Shown piece after piece: positions 7,009-15,625 of a stretch of DNA of 38,756 nt (position 1 is the first letter of the stretch; every line of letters starts with the position of its first letter). The position numbers and the translations under genes were made by a program. The stretch lies in the NCBI GenBank assembly GCA_937883775.1, contig CAKZXZ010000267.1, forward strand, positions 1 to 38,756, given 5' to 3'. The notes below the pieces were generated by a model. The model was given only the letters and a program-made list of their open reading frames with translations. It made no database searches and was not told the origin of the DNA. The DNA is from an uncultured Paracoccaceae bacterium (GTDB lineage: Bacteria > Pseudomonadota > Alphaproteobacteria > Rhodobacterales > Rhodobacteraceae).

Positions 7009-7887
7009 ATGGACTGGCGCCATGTCCCTTCCCTTGCTGCCCTGAGGGCGTTTGAAGCCGCAGCCCGGCTCACCAGCTATTCCGCCGCCGCGCGCGAGTT
7101 GAACGTGACCCATGCCGCTGTCGCCCAGCATGTGCGCAAACTTGAAGACCATTTCGGGCTGAGCCTGATGCGGCGCGACGGTCAGACGATGCAGCCCACG
7201 GTAGACGGGCAGCGCCTATCGCGCAGTCTAAGCACGGCCTTTGGCCAGATTGCAGAGATCAGCGAAGATCTGATCGCCCGTGACGCTGACCATCCGCTGC
7301 GGATCGCCACGACCCCCAGCTTTGCCGAATACTGGCTGATGCCCCGGATCGGCGGGTTTTGGGCCATGCATCCGGACATCCGCATCGAAATCGCGCCTTC
7401 GGGCGATTTGGTGGACCTGCGCGCCGATGGCTTTGATCTTGCGATCCGGTATGGGCGGGGGAACTGGCCCGGCTTGAACGCGGAACGTCTGGAATCGGCC
7501 GGCCATATTGTTGTCGCGGCACCATCTATCGTTGGCAAGGATTACGTCGGCTGCATGTCTGACCTCGGAGACCAGCATTGGCTCATCACAGGGACAAGCA
7601 AGGAAGAGCGCGTATGGCTGAAGGAAAATGGCCTGGATCTGTCGAAATGCCGTGTCACCCAGATGGATGTGACAGCCCTTTCCCTGCAAGCCGTCCGCGC
7701 CGGGCATGGGATCACAATCGTCCCGCGCGCCGTTGCGATGGGGGATATCGAGAACGGGACGCTTGTTGCACTTTGCGAGGAAATCGATAGCGATGTGGGC
7801 TATCATATCCTGACCCGGCCTGATCGTGTCTCACCACAGTTGAAAACCCTCATCAACTGGCTCCGAAAACAGCGCAAAACCCCTTGA
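7009..7887 (+). CDS. LysR-type transcriptional regulator (GcvA-like)
   Basis: A 292-residue DNA-binding regulator. The N-terminal winged helix-turn-helix spans about residues 5-65: LAALRAFEAAARLTSYSAAA, then LNVTHAAVAQHVRKLE and FGLSLMRR. The periplasmic-binding-like effector domain follows, with LRIATTPSFAEYWLMPRIGGF and DLAIRYGRGNWPGL, which are typical of the GcvA/AmpR-like branch. AGGTGAA lies just before the ATG at 7009. The gene faces two small unrecognised genes, which suggests control of that operon plus autoregulation. The inducer is unknown. Together with them it separates trmD from rplS. Confidence 0.92.
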   Translation: MDWRHVPSLAALRAFEAAARLTSYSAAARELNVTHAAVAQHVRKLEDHFGLSLMRRDGQTMQPTVDGQRLSRSLSTAFGQIAEISEDLIARDADHPLRIATTPSFAEYWLMPRIGGFWAMHPDIRIEIAPSGDLVDLRADGFDLAIRYGRGNWPGLNAERLESAGHIVVAAPSIVGKDYVGCMSDLGDQHWLITGTSKEERVWLKENGLDLSKCRVTQMDVTALSLQAVRAGHGITIVPRAVAMGDIENGTLVALCEEIDSDVGYHILTRPDRVSPQLKTLINWLRKQRKTP

Positions 7888-8124
7888 TCGCTTAACTCAA
7901 AGGGCCTATACGCCCCCAATCCACCGCTGGGAAACTCGCGTGCGGATTCGTTTGTTTTGGCCGTAGCGGGGCTTGCCCGTGTCAAACGGGGTCAAACGCG
8001 GACGCAAAAAAGGAATGACGTGTTGATCTCTGGCGGGCACTGCGGTGGACCCGGAACAAGACCAAGAGCTCTGAGCACGCGCACATCTTCGCGGATCAAC
8101 CGTGAGCATTAATGGAGACCAGCG
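7888..8124 (+). other. 237-base leader region upstream of rplS
   Basis: No convincing gene is present. A short hairpin, CCCGT-GTCAA-ACGGG, lies at 7976-7990. The 8-mer GTCAAACG occurs twice, at 7981-7988 and 7991-7998, with a 10-base period. AATGGAGA at 8110-8117 supplies the rplS ribosome-binding site. Because rplS is cut off from trmD by the LysR gene, a promoter for rplS-rpmE must lie here or within lysR, but no strong -35/-10 pair was identified. Confidence 0.4.
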
Positions 8125-8508
8125 ATGGACCTGATCGCACAACTCGAAGCCGAGCAAATCGCAGAGCTTGGCAAAGACATCCCCGATTTCAAAGCGGGTG
8201 ACACCGTCCGTGTCGGTTACAAAGTGACCGAAGGCACGCGCACCCGTGTGCAGAACTACGAAGGCGTCTGCATCGCACGCAACAACGGCAAAGGCATTGC
8301 CGGGTCGTTCACCGTGCGCAAGATTTCCTTCGGTGAAGGCGTGGAGCGTGTGTTCCCCCTACACTCGACCAATATCGACAGCATCACTGTTGTGCGCCGT
8401 GGCCGTGTCCGCCGCGCCAAGCTGTACTACCTGCGCTCGCGCCGCGGTAAGTCCGCGCGTATCGCCGAGCAGACCAACTACAAAGCGCCCAAGGGCGCCG
8501 AAGCGTAA
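8125..8508 (+). CDS. rplS: 50S ribosomal protein L19
   Basis: A large-subunit protein at the 30S-50S interface. The 127-residue sequence has the L19 signature [20 protein letters not shown], then the conserved [18 protein letters not shown] and [23 protein letters not shown] at 8113-8116 precedes the ATG at 8125. rplS normally follows trmD directly; here it follows an inserted LysR gene. rpmE lies 12 bases downstream and is presumably cotranscribed. Confidence 0.97.
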   Translation: MDLIAQLEAEQIAELGKDIPDFKAGDTVRVGYKVTEGTRTRVQNYEGVCIARNNGKGIAGSFTVRKISFGEGVERVFPLHSTNIDSITVVRRGRVRRAKLYYLRSRRGKSARIAEQTNYKAPKGAEA

Positions 8509-8520
8509 GGACGGACCGAG

Positions 8521-8742
8521 ATGAAAAAAGACATCCACCCCGATTATCACTTCATCGACGTCAAAATGACCAACGGTGACATCGTGAAAATGCGTTCGAC
8601 CTATGGCGAAGAAGGCACCGTTCTGGCGCTGGACATCGACCCGTCCGCGCACCCGGCCTGGACGGGCGGCAACACCCGCCTGATGGACACCGGCGGTCGC
8701 GTCTCGAAGTTCAAGAACAAGTACGACGGGTTCGGCTTCTAA
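8521..8742 (+). CDS. rpmE: 50S ribosomal protein L31
   Basis: A 73-residue L31 with [20 protein letters not shown] and the C-terminal HPAWTGG...[11 protein letters not shown]. No cysteine is present, so this is the zinc-independent form. AAGGACGGACCGAG upstream gives a plausible ribosome-binding site. Twelve bases separate it from rplS, and a strong terminator follows, so rplS-rpmE ends here. Confidence 0.96.
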   Translation: MKKDIHPDYHFIDVKMTNGDIVKMRSTYGEEGTVLALDIDPSAHPAWTGGNTRLMDTGGRVSKFKNKYDGFGF

Positions 8743-8769
8743 TCAGCGCCCTTCGTCACCCAATAGAAA

Positions 8770-8796
8770 GCCGCCCTGCACCGGGGCGGCTTTTTT
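8770..8796 (+). terminator. Rho-independent terminator after rpmE
   Basis: GCCGCCC (8770-8776) pairs with GGGCGGC (8784-8790) around a 7-base loop and is followed directly by TTTTTT (8791-8796). It closes the rplS-rpmE unit. Confidence 0.92.
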
Positions 8797-8837
8797 CATT
8801 GCAGACAGATAGACGCTAAACGCTCTAAACTACCGTC

Positions 8838-9230
8838 ATGATCTCACATATCACTTTGGGAACCCGCGATCTGGCACGGGCCCGCACGTTTTACGACCCT
8901 ATGCTGCAGCTGCTTGGCTGGCACTTGTCTTTTGAAGCTGAGGACTGGCTGGGATGGACGCCACAGGATGCCGAAAGCCCACTTCTTAGCATTACACTTC
9001 CAGAGAATGGCGCGCCAGCAGCACCCGGCAACGGCGTCATGGTTGCCCTTGATGCCCCGTCGCAAACCGCAGTCCGAAAAGCACATCAGATCGGCCTGAC
9101 GAAAGGTGGCAGTGACGCAGGCGCACCCGGCCTGCGCCCACAGTATCACGCCAACTTTTACGGCGGGTATCTGCGCGATCCGGATGGCAACAAACTGTGT
9201 ATTTGCTGCCAACGCGCCATCGCATCGTGA
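8838..9230 (+). CDS. VOC/glyoxalase-superfamily protein
   Basis: A 130-residue vicinal-oxygen-chelate fold protein with paired beta-alpha-beta-beta-beta modules. It starts MISHITLGTRDLARARTFYD, the usual metal-ligand His in the first strand. It ends with HANFYGGYLRDPDGNKLCIC, where YLRDPDGN is the family hallmark. The enzyme activity (lyase, isomerase, dioxygenase or resistance) cannot be deduced. It stands alone between the rpmE terminator and the BCCT gene, with about 200 bases on its 3' side. Confidence 0.85.
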   Translation: MISHITLGTRDLARARTFYDPMLQLLGWHLSFEAEDWLGWTPQDAESPLLSITLPENGAPAAPGNGVMVALDAPSQTAVRKAHQIGLTKGGSDAGAPGLRPQYHANFYGGYLRDPDGNKLCICCQRAIAS

Positions 9231-9438
9231 AGATTGGCGGCCCACGCAGCGCAAACCCGACAAAACATACATGAAAAACGACGAAAATATTTCAGAAACG
9301 ACATTTTTGTTTCTTAATTCGGTTACAATGCGCAACACTCGGCGCAGACCTTGGATGTGTTAAAAGTAATCGCGGCTAAGGAAGACTAAGGAGCAGCCCC
9401 AAAAAGAGGGTTATCCATCGCCAAACAGGGAGAACATA
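9231..9438 (+). other. AT-rich upstream region of the BCCT gene
   Basis: No gene was seen. The stretch 9270-9330 is clearly AT-richer than its surroundings and includes TTGTTT at 9307-9312 and TACAAT at 9324-9329. The spacing of these is too short for a standard sigma70 promoter, so the start site is unresolved. GGGAGA at 9428-9433 is the ribosome-binding site for ATG 9439. Confidence 0.35.
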
Positions 9439-11121
9439 ATGTCTATCAAACCCCCCCTATCTGATCTGCCGATCAAAACCGCCGAGCGTGGTTTTTATCG
9501 CGGCTTCAGTGTCGACGTGACTGTCGTCAGTAAAATTATCATCTCGGCCCTCGTGGTCTGGGCCATCTTTTGGCCCGTGCAATCAGGCAAGGTCCTGAAT
9601 GGCCTCAACAGCTATATTCTTGGAAACTTTGCGGGCTGGTATATCTGGGTCGTCGCATTTTTCATCATCGTTTGTCTGGGCCTCGCCCTTTGGCCAACCG
9701 CCGGGAAAATGAACCTTGGCGTCGAAGGCGAGAAGCCTGAGTTTTCCAACTTCTCATGGTTTTCCATGATGTTCGGTGCCGGTATCGGTGTCGGCATGCT
9801 CACATGGGCCGTTGCAGAACCGGTGGCCCATTTCGGAAATAACCCCGAAGTGATCCAGGGGATCACCACCGGTGGCTCTGAAGACAATGTGCGGATGGCC
9901 TATAAATGGTCATTCCTGCATTGGGGTCTTGGCGCTTGGGCGTGCTATGCTGTGGCTGGTCTGTCACTGGCATTCTTCAGCTACCGCCGTGGTCTGCCGC
10001 TGACAATCCGGTCCTCTCTGACGCCGCTTTTCGGGAAGTCGCTTTCAGGCAAGCTGGGGCATCTGATCGATATCGTGGCGGTTGTTGCAACCATTCTTGG
10101 TGTCGCACAAACGCTTGGTTTCGGCGTTGAGCAGTTCGTTGCAGGCCTGACCCGGATCGGTCTGAGCGGGCTTATGAATGAGGATGGCGGCGCGACCATT
10201 GTGGGCGTGATCGTCGCAATCGTGGTTATCATGGGTGCCTCGACCCTGTCGGCGCTTTCAGGCGTTGGCAAAGGCATCAAGTGGCTCTCTAACATCAACA
10301 TGGTCCTTTCGATCGTGCTGCTGGGCTTCTTCATCCTTTTCGGCGCGACCTTCTTTGGCGCACAGGCCATCGTGCTGGGCATCTGGGACTACCTGATCGC
10401 TTTGCCCGAGATGAGCTTCAACGTCTGGAGTTCGGACGGTGTCGAAGGATCTGAATCGTTCCTGCTGGCACAATGGCAAGGCTGGTGGCCCGTTTTCTAC
10501 TGGGCCTGGTGGATTGCCTTTGCCCCCTTCGTGGGTCTGTTCCTGGCGCGTATTTCACGCGGTCGGACCATCCGCGAATTCGTTCTGGGTGCGATGATCG
10601 TGCCGTCAATCATGTGCTTTGTCTGGTTCGCCTGGGCAGGCGGCACGGCGATTGATCTGGAACTGAACGGTGGTGCCAATGGCGTGATCTTTGATGCCGC
10701 CAACGGTGACAAGATCTTTGCCATGACCGAATTCATGCTGGCACCGATCGCGCAGGCTCTGGCCTGGGGTATGGCGCTGCTGATCGTGGTCTTGCTGATG
10801 ACATTCCTTGTCACCTCGGCTGACTCGGCTGTGTTGATCGTCAACACGATCAATGCCGCTGGCGACGAAGGCCCCAAGGCACGTCCGCACATCCTTTTCT
10901 GGGGTGCCGCCCTTGGATTGGTCGTTGCAGGTCTGCTGATATCGGGTGGAACATCGGCGATCCAAACGGCGATGGTGATCGGTGCCTTGCCGTTCTCTCT
11001 GGTGATGGTCCTGATGTGCGTCTCGCTTATCAAGGCGATCTACAACGATGGCAAACGCGAAGCCGCTGGCGTGGGGACAACCATCGACCATCCGGATCTG
11101 TCTTCGACACCTGCTGAGTAA
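9439..11121 (+). CDS. BCCT family osmolyte transporter
   Basis: A 560-residue secondary transporter of the betaine/choline/carnitine family with about 12 membrane segments. The glycine-rich segment FGAGIGVGMLTWAVAEPVAH and the BCCT signature (FYWAWWIAFAPFVGLFLARI, followed by SRGRTIREF) are both present. Members import glycine betaine, choline, carnitine, ectoine or DMSP with Na+ or H+; in a marine Roseobacter, betaine or DMSP are the likely candidates, but the sequence does not decide. The short N- and C-terminal tails argue against an extended osmosensing domain. A terminator follows immediately, so it is not obviously cotranscribed with the dehalogenase downstream. Confidence 0.93.
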   Translation: MSIKPPLSDLPIKTAERGFYRGFSVDVTVVSKIIISALVVWAIFWPVQSGKVLNGLNSYILGNFAGWYIWVVAFFIIVCLGLALWPTAGKMNLGVEGEKPEFSNFSWFSMMFGAGIGVGMLTWAVAEPVAHFGNNPEVIQGITTGGSEDNVRMAYKWSFLHWGLGAWACYAVAGLSLAFFSYRRGLPLTIRSSLTPLFGKSLSGKLGHLIDIVAVVATILGVAQTLGFGVEQFVAGLTRIGLSGLMNEDGGATIVGVIVAIVVIMGASTLSALSGVGKGIKWLSNINMVLSIVLLGFFILFGATFFGAQAIVLGIWDYLIALPEMSFNVWSSDGVEGSESFLLAQWQGWWPVFYWAWWIAFAPFVGLFLARISRGRTIREFVLGAMIVPSIMCFVWFAWAGGTAIDLELNGGANGVIFDAANGDKIFAMTEFMLAPIAQALAWGMALLIVVLLMTFLVTSADSAVLIVNTINAAGDEGPKARPHILFWGAALGLVVAGLLISGGTSAIQTAMVIGALPFSLVMVLMCVSLIKAIYNDGKREAAGVGTTIDHPDLSSTPAE

Positions 11122-11140
11122 GCACAGCATCTACACGGCG

Positions 11141-11173
11141 AAACGGCCCCGGTTCATGTCCGGGGCCGTTTTC
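11141..11173 (+). terminator. Rho-independent terminator after BCCT gene
   Basis: AAACGGCCCCGG (11141-11152) and CCGGGGCCGTTT (11160-11171) form a 12-bp stem with a 7-base loop. The U-run is short (TTTT within and after the stem). The A-run on the 5' side means it could also work on the opposite strand. Confidence 0.85.
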
Positions 11174-11211
11174 ATTTCCCCTAACGAGGGGATCGGTCTA
11201 GGTACACAGCA

Positions 11212-14200
11212 ATGCGCTTGTTCTCTGACAAAGATCGCCCGGTTCACATGGGCCCCTATCCCACTGAGCGTCTGACCCGCTGCCATCAGGCTGACCTTGC
11301 AGGCGTTCCGGTCACCCGGCAGTTGTCGTTCAATCGCCCTGAAGAACCTCACTCGATCCTGAATGCGATGCGCGAACATCAGGCAATGCTGGACGCGATC
11401 CGTGACGGGCTTGTCAACAAGGCCATGGCAAAAGCCCCCACAGCCCCGCTTGAGCGCAGCAATCACATCAAGGCGTTCGGCTATTTTGCCGATGCCGCTG
11501 TCGTCGGGGCCTGCAAACTGCCCGCAAGCGCCGTGCTGAAAACCCCTTTCGCAAATCCGGATATCTGCCATCTGGCCAAAGATCTAAGAACCCGCCAAAC
11601 CAAGACGCTTGCCTCTGGCATCGACATGATAATGGCCGATCTCAAAGAGTCGATGGAGGCGCCCCCCACAACCATCAACGGTCACACCCATGCCGTCGTC
11701 CTGCTTTACGAAAACCCACGCGATATCGCGCTGGATGAACCCGGAACCGGTTGGATCAAAAACGCGGCTGCGCATCGGGCCGGGCTTCTTGCCGCTGAAA
11801 CAGCGATTGTTGTGGCCAATTACCTGCGTGTTCTGGGGCACCCCGCGCGGGGGCATACTGTTTCAAGCTCGGACGTTGATCTGAACAAACTTGCCGTTGC
11901 GGCAGGCCTGGCCACGGTCGAAGACGGGCAGCTCGCCCATCCCTATATCGGCACGCGCTTTGGCCTTGCGGCTGTGACCACCACGTTTGAAATGGCTGCC
12001 GACGCACCTCTTGCGCCACACGCGGCGCAACCCAAATCTGCTTTCGGCGCGGCTTGGCGTATCGGCTCTGCAGCGCGCAAGAATGCGACGAACGCAGTGC
12101 CATATGCCAAGCGTCGTTTTGTCGACGGAGCCCACCCGTTCGAGACGCTCAAACGCGTCGAAACGCCGACAACCTACATCGATGAGCCCAATGTCGCCCG
12201 CGTACCAAAGCGCGCCGATATGTTCGCGCGGGCGCAGTTTGGCGACATGGGCACAAAGATGCAGGACGCCGCCAAGGGTGGTCATTACGTGCGCAAGGCC
12301 GCGCCGTCGATGGCCCAGCGCCGTGCGCTTGGCGCGTTTGTGCTGCTGCAGGACGGCGAACCAGCGCCGCAAAAAGCCAAGCTGACGCCCGTAGAGGCAG
12401 CCGCTCTCATCAAAGCGACAAGCTATTGGCTGGGCGCCGATGCAGTGGGCCTGTCGCGCTGTCCAGATTGGGCATGGTACAGCCATGACGCGCGCGGTGA
12501 ACCAATCACGCCGCCCCATGACCAGTCGATCAACATGATTATCGATCAAGGCTATGAGACGATGGAGGGCTCCTCTGGCGATGACTGGATTGCAGTGGCC
12601 CAATCGATGCGTGCCTATCTGCGGTTTTCCCTGCTGGGCGGCGTGATCGCCCGTCAAATCCGCAATCTTGGCTATAGCGCCAAGGCCCATACAGTGATGG
12701 ATGGCGAGGTGCTGCAACCGCCGCTTTTGCTGCTGTCCGGCCTTGGCGAGGTGAGCCGCATCGGAGAGGTGATCCTGAACCCGTTCCTTGGCCCGCGGCT
12801 CAAATCCGGGACGGTCACAACCGATCTGCCGCTGGCCCATGACAAGCCAATTGATTTCGGCCTGCAGACCTTTTGCGAAAGCTGCAACAAATGCGCACGC
12901 GAGTGCCCGTCGGGCGCAATCACTGCAGGGCCGAAACTGATGTTCAATGGCTACGAGATCTGGAAATCCGACAGCCAGAAATGCGCCACCTACCGCGTCA
13001 CTACCGAAGGTGGCGCGATGTGTGGACGTTGTATGAAGACCTGCCCCTGGAACCTCGAAGGGCTGTTCAAGGAAAAGCCCTTCCGCTGGGCGGCGATGAA
13101 TATTCCCAAGCTCGCACCAGCCCTGGCCAAACTGGATGATGCTGTCGACAATGGCACGCTCAACCCTGTCAAGAAATGGTGGTGGGATCTTGAGATCGCC
13201 GAAGACGGCGGCTACCGCCCGACCGAAAAGCCAGTCAATGCACGGGCGCTGCAAAAAGATCTGAACCTGAAATACGAAGACCAGACACTGGCCGTCTATC
13301 CTGCACCACTTGCGCCGCATCCGTACCCCTACCCGTTCAACATGGATCGCGAAGCTGGGATCGAAGCCTATCAGGCGATGCTGACAGCCAAGGAATACAA
13401 AGCGCGCTTGGCGCGTGGTGATGCAGGCATCCTGCATGCCTACACCGCCGATGGCGAAAACCCCGTCATTCAGGTCGAAATCACCAAAGCCGAAGCGACT
13501 GCCGAAGACGTCATGAAGTACGAATTTCAGCCAGTGGCTGGCGGGGATCTGCCCCCATGGCAGGCCGGAGCGCATCTTGATATCGTCGTTGCGCCAGAGT
13601 TTTTGCGCCAATATTCGATGTCGGGCGATCCGAGTGACCGAAGCAGCTATCAGATCGCCGTTCTGAAAGAAGAGGACGGGCGCGGCGGCTCAAAGCTGAT
13701 GCACCGCATCTTCACACAAGGGCGCAGGCTTTTCATATCCAAGCCAATCAATCATTTTCCGCTGATCCCAACAGCCCGTAAAACCATCCTGATGGGCGGC
13801 GGTATTGGTGTGACCCCGCTCGTGGCAATGGCCCATGAACTTCATGCGCAAGGGCGCGATTTTGTTCTGCACTACTCCGGCCGCAGCCGCCGAAAGATGG
13901 GTCTGCTCAAAGATATCGCCAGCTTCCCTTGGGCCGACAAAGTTTACCTGCATGTGACCGATGAAGGCACGCGGATCGATCTTCATGCAGCCCTGTCCTA
14001 TAGCGACGGCGCGCATGTTTATACCTGTGGTGCAGATCGCTATATGCAGGCCGTGCTTGAAGCCGCTACCGCTGCAGGCTTTCCAGAAGATGCCCGTCAT
14101 CTTGAGTATTTCACAGTTCCGGAACAGCCTGATTACATCAATCAGCCGTTTACCCTGCGCCTCGCGAAATCAGGGCAAAGCCTGCATGTTCCAGCCGACA

Positions 14201-14409
14201 AATCCGCAACCGATGTGTTGCAGGCAAACGGTATTCCCGTGGACGTTAAATGCGCCGATGGCATTTGCGGGGTTTGCAAGTGTGGCCTCACCTCGGGCGC
14301 CGTTGAGCATCGCGACTTTGTCTTGTCCAAGGCGCAGCGGGCCGACACGATTATCCTGTGCCAGTCGCGCGCTGCAGAAAAAGACGGCGTGGTCGAAGTC
14401 GATCTGTAA
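11212..14409 (+). CDS. self-sufficient reductive dehalogenase (RdhA-FNR-ferredoxin fusion)
   Basis: A 1065-residue chain combining a cobalamin-dependent reductive dehalogenase with its own electron supply, as in the catabolic (non-respiratory) enzymes typified by Comamonas BhbA and Nitratireductor NpRdhA. Residues 1-~550 are the RdhA catalytic part, including DQGYETMEGSSGDDW and SGLGEVSRIGEVILNPFLGP. Two [4Fe-4S] sites follow: C555, C558, C561, C565-Pro, then C591, C604, C607, C611-Pro. Residues ~745-970 are a ferredoxin-NADP-reductase-like flavin domain (R799-Q-Y-S for flavin, GGGIGVTPL at 862-870 for NAD(P)H). A plant-type [2Fe-2S] domain closes the chain (C1014, C1019, C1022, C1050). There is no Tat signal and no partner membrane anchor, so it should be cytoplasmic. 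The substrate is presumably a halogenated organic, possibly a brominated or chlorinated phenolic. The ribosome-binding site is weak. Neighbours do not reveal a degradation pathway. Confidence 0.92.
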   Translation: MRLFSDKDRPVHMGPYPTERLTRCHQADLAGVPVTRQLSFNRPEEPHSILNAMREHQAMLDAIRDGLVNKAMAKAPTAPLERSNHIKAFGYFADAAVVGACKLPASAVLKTPFANPDICHLAKDLRTRQTKTLASGIDMIMADLKESMEAPPTTINGHTHAVVLLYENPRDIALDEPGTGWIKNAAAHRAGLLAAETAIVVANYLRVLGHPARGHTVSSSDVDLNKLAVAAGLATVEDGQLAHPYIGTRFGLAAVTTTFEMAADAPLAPHAAQPKSAFGAAWRIGSAARKNATNAVPYAKRRFVDGAHPFETLKRVETPTTYIDEPNVARVPKRADMFARAQFGDMGTKMQDAAKGGHYVRKAAPSMAQRRALGAFVLLQDGEPAPQKAKLTPVEAAALIKATSYWLGADAVGLSRCPDWAWYSHDARGEPITPPHDQSINMIIDQGYETMEGSSGDDWIAVAQSMRAYLRFSLLGGVIARQIRNLGYSAKAHTVMDGEVLQPPLLLLSGLGEVSRIGEVILNPFLGPRLKSGTVTTDLPLAHDKPIDFGLQTFCESCNKCARECPSGAITAGPKLMFNGYEIWKSDSQKCATYRVTTEGGAMCGRCMKTCPWNLEGLFKEKPFRWAAMNIPKLAPALAKLDDAVDNGTLNPVKKWWWDLEIAEDGGYRPTEKPVNARALQKDLNLKYEDQTLAVYPAPLAPHPYPYPFNMDREAGIEAYQAMLTAKEYKARLARGDAGILHAYTADGENPVIQVEITKAEATAEDVMKYEFQPVAGGDLPPWQAGAHLDIVVAPEFLRQYSMSGDPSDRSSYQIAVLKEEDGRGGSKLMHRIFTQGRRLFISKPINHFPLIPTARKTILMGGGIGVTPLVAMAHELHAQGRDFVLHYSGRSRRKMGLLKDIASFPWADKVYLHVTDEGTRIDLHAALSYSDGAHVYTCGADRYMQAVLEAATAAGFPEDARHLEYFTVPEQPDYINQPFTLRLAKSGQSLHVPADKSATDVLQANGIPVDVKCADGICGVCKCGLTSGAVEHRDFVLSKAQRADTIILCQSRAAEKDGVVEVDL

Positions 14410-14458
14410 TGACACCCCATTCAGAGCGGTATTACATCACGTGCAAGGCCGCCTAAAA

Positions 14459-14490
14459 CACAAAGCCCGGCGCAGTGGCCGGGCATTGTG
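14459..14490. terminator. hairpin terminator between convergent genes
   Basis: CACAA-A-GCCCGGC (14459-14471) pairs with GCCGGGC-A-TTGTG (14478-14490), a 12-bp stem with one A/A mismatch and a 6-base loop. It lies between the convergent dehalogenase and OmpA-like genes and may serve both. There is no long U-run on either side. Confidence 0.6.
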
Positions 14491-14509
14491 CAAGAAGATA
14501 CAGGGCGCT

Positions 14510-15625
14510 TTAGCCGTCTTCGAGGATCACATCAAAATCAACCCGGCTGGCGGTTTGCGGCCCTTCGCCAGGTAGCGGGAAAGACCGGGATGGCGCACCA
14601 ATAATGATCTGATCTGAGGCAAAGCCAGCGCCAACAAGAGTGGTCATCATCGCAATCGCACGAAGACGGCCCGTCGCGGCCCCTTCGATCAGACCGAACC
14701 CATCAGAGTGCTGACCGACCACCCGCAACCGGGCCTGAGGACAATCAACGGCCTGTGACGCAAGGCCGTAAACCGCCTCCATATCCGCCTGAGAGACAAT
14801 AACCGAGCCTGGGGTGTAAAAGACCTTCGCATCCGCAACGGCGCGCTGCAGATCAGCAGCACAGGCTGACAACTCCCATTGCGTCGAAGACGCAGGAGGC
14901 GTGAAAGACGCCTGCTGGCGCGTCCCAAGCTCGATAAGCGAGAATTCCACGCGGCGGTCATAATAAGCGGGTGCTTCCGGCCCCGTCGCGTTCGAGGGTT
15001 GCCGATCGCCCATGCCAATTGCGACAAACTTGGACGTATCGATATTGGCCGCTGCAATGCGCGCAATGATCGACTCCGCACGCGCTTGGCTAAGACGCAT
15101 ATTAATGCGCGGATCACCAGACGGATCAGAGTGGCCTTCGACCTGAATGGTCACACCAGGACAGTTTTGGGCAACCAACCCGATCAACCGGGCCTGGCCG
15201 ATGCCGCTTTCCTCGCCGGTGACGCCGCCGCTTGGAAAGTAGACGCGGGCCTGTGTGGTCAGCGTGCGCAAATCGTCAATGCAGGATTTCGCTTCGGCCA
15301 AGGGCGCTTGAACCGGGTTCAACCCCACCGGTGCTTTTGGGACAAACGATGCGCCCACAGTTGCAGGCTTTCCTTGAACCTCGGGTGTCGGTGTGACAGC
15401 GGCCAGCGCATCAGACAGCGGTGCATTACGCGTAACCTCGACCGCGGCAGGCACTGACGCTACCGCCTCTGGTGTTGCAGCTGGTGCAACAGGTGCCGGT
15501 GCGACGACCGCGCTGGGCGAAACCTGCGTCTGGCTCATCTGTGGACGGTCAAAATACCCCGACGCTGCCAGCAAGATCGCAGCACTCGGCGCAATCCATG
15601 GCAGACTTTCAATCATTTTCTTCAT
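14510..15625 (-). CDS. tandem OmpA-domain envelope protein
   Basis: A 371-residue protein with an N-terminal hydrophobic segment (about residues 8-24, WIAPSAAILLAASGYF), a Pro/Ala/Val-rich linker to about residue 105, and two OmpA-C-like domains. The first (~115-232) has VEGHSDPSGDPRINMRLSQA and YYDRRVEFSL, the peptidoglycan-binding signature. The second (~250-371) keeps the fold pattern (VVGQHSDGFG, RLRAIAM, ASRVDFDV) but is more divergent. It is probably anchored in the inner membrane or periplasm and contacts peptidoglycan. I chose ATG 15625 because GGGGA lies five bases upstream; an in-frame start at 15670 would add 15 residues. Transcribed convergently towards the dehalogenase, with an AT-rich promoter gap behind it. 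Confidence 0.85.
   Translation of the reverse strand: MKKMIESLPWIAPSAAILLAASGYFDRPQMSQTQVSPSAVVAPAPVAPAATPEAVASVPAAVEVTRNAPLSDALAAVTPTPEVQGKPATVGASFVPKAPVGLNPVQAPLAEAKSCIDDLRTLTTQARVYFPSGGVTGEESGIGQARLIGLVAQNCPGVTIQVEGHSDPSGDPRINMRLSQARAESIIARIAAANIDTSKFVAIGMGDRQPSNATGPEAPAYYDRRVEFSLIELGTRQQASFTPPASSTQWELSACAADLQRAVADAKVFYTPGSVIVSQADMEAVYGLASQAVDCPQARLRVVGQHSDGFGLIEGAATGRLRAIAMMTTLVGAGFASDQIIIGAPSRSFPLPGEGPQTASRVDFDVILEDG

Noticed and set aside
9304-9329. Sigma70 promoter for the BCCT gene
   Set aside because: TTGTTT and TACAAT are only 11 bases apart, so they do not form a standard promoter.
11863-13611. 582-codon open frame antisense to the dehalogenase
   Set aside because: It is a shadow of a GC-rich gene: the content is Arg/Cys/His-rich and unordered, while the + strand frame shows continuous domains.
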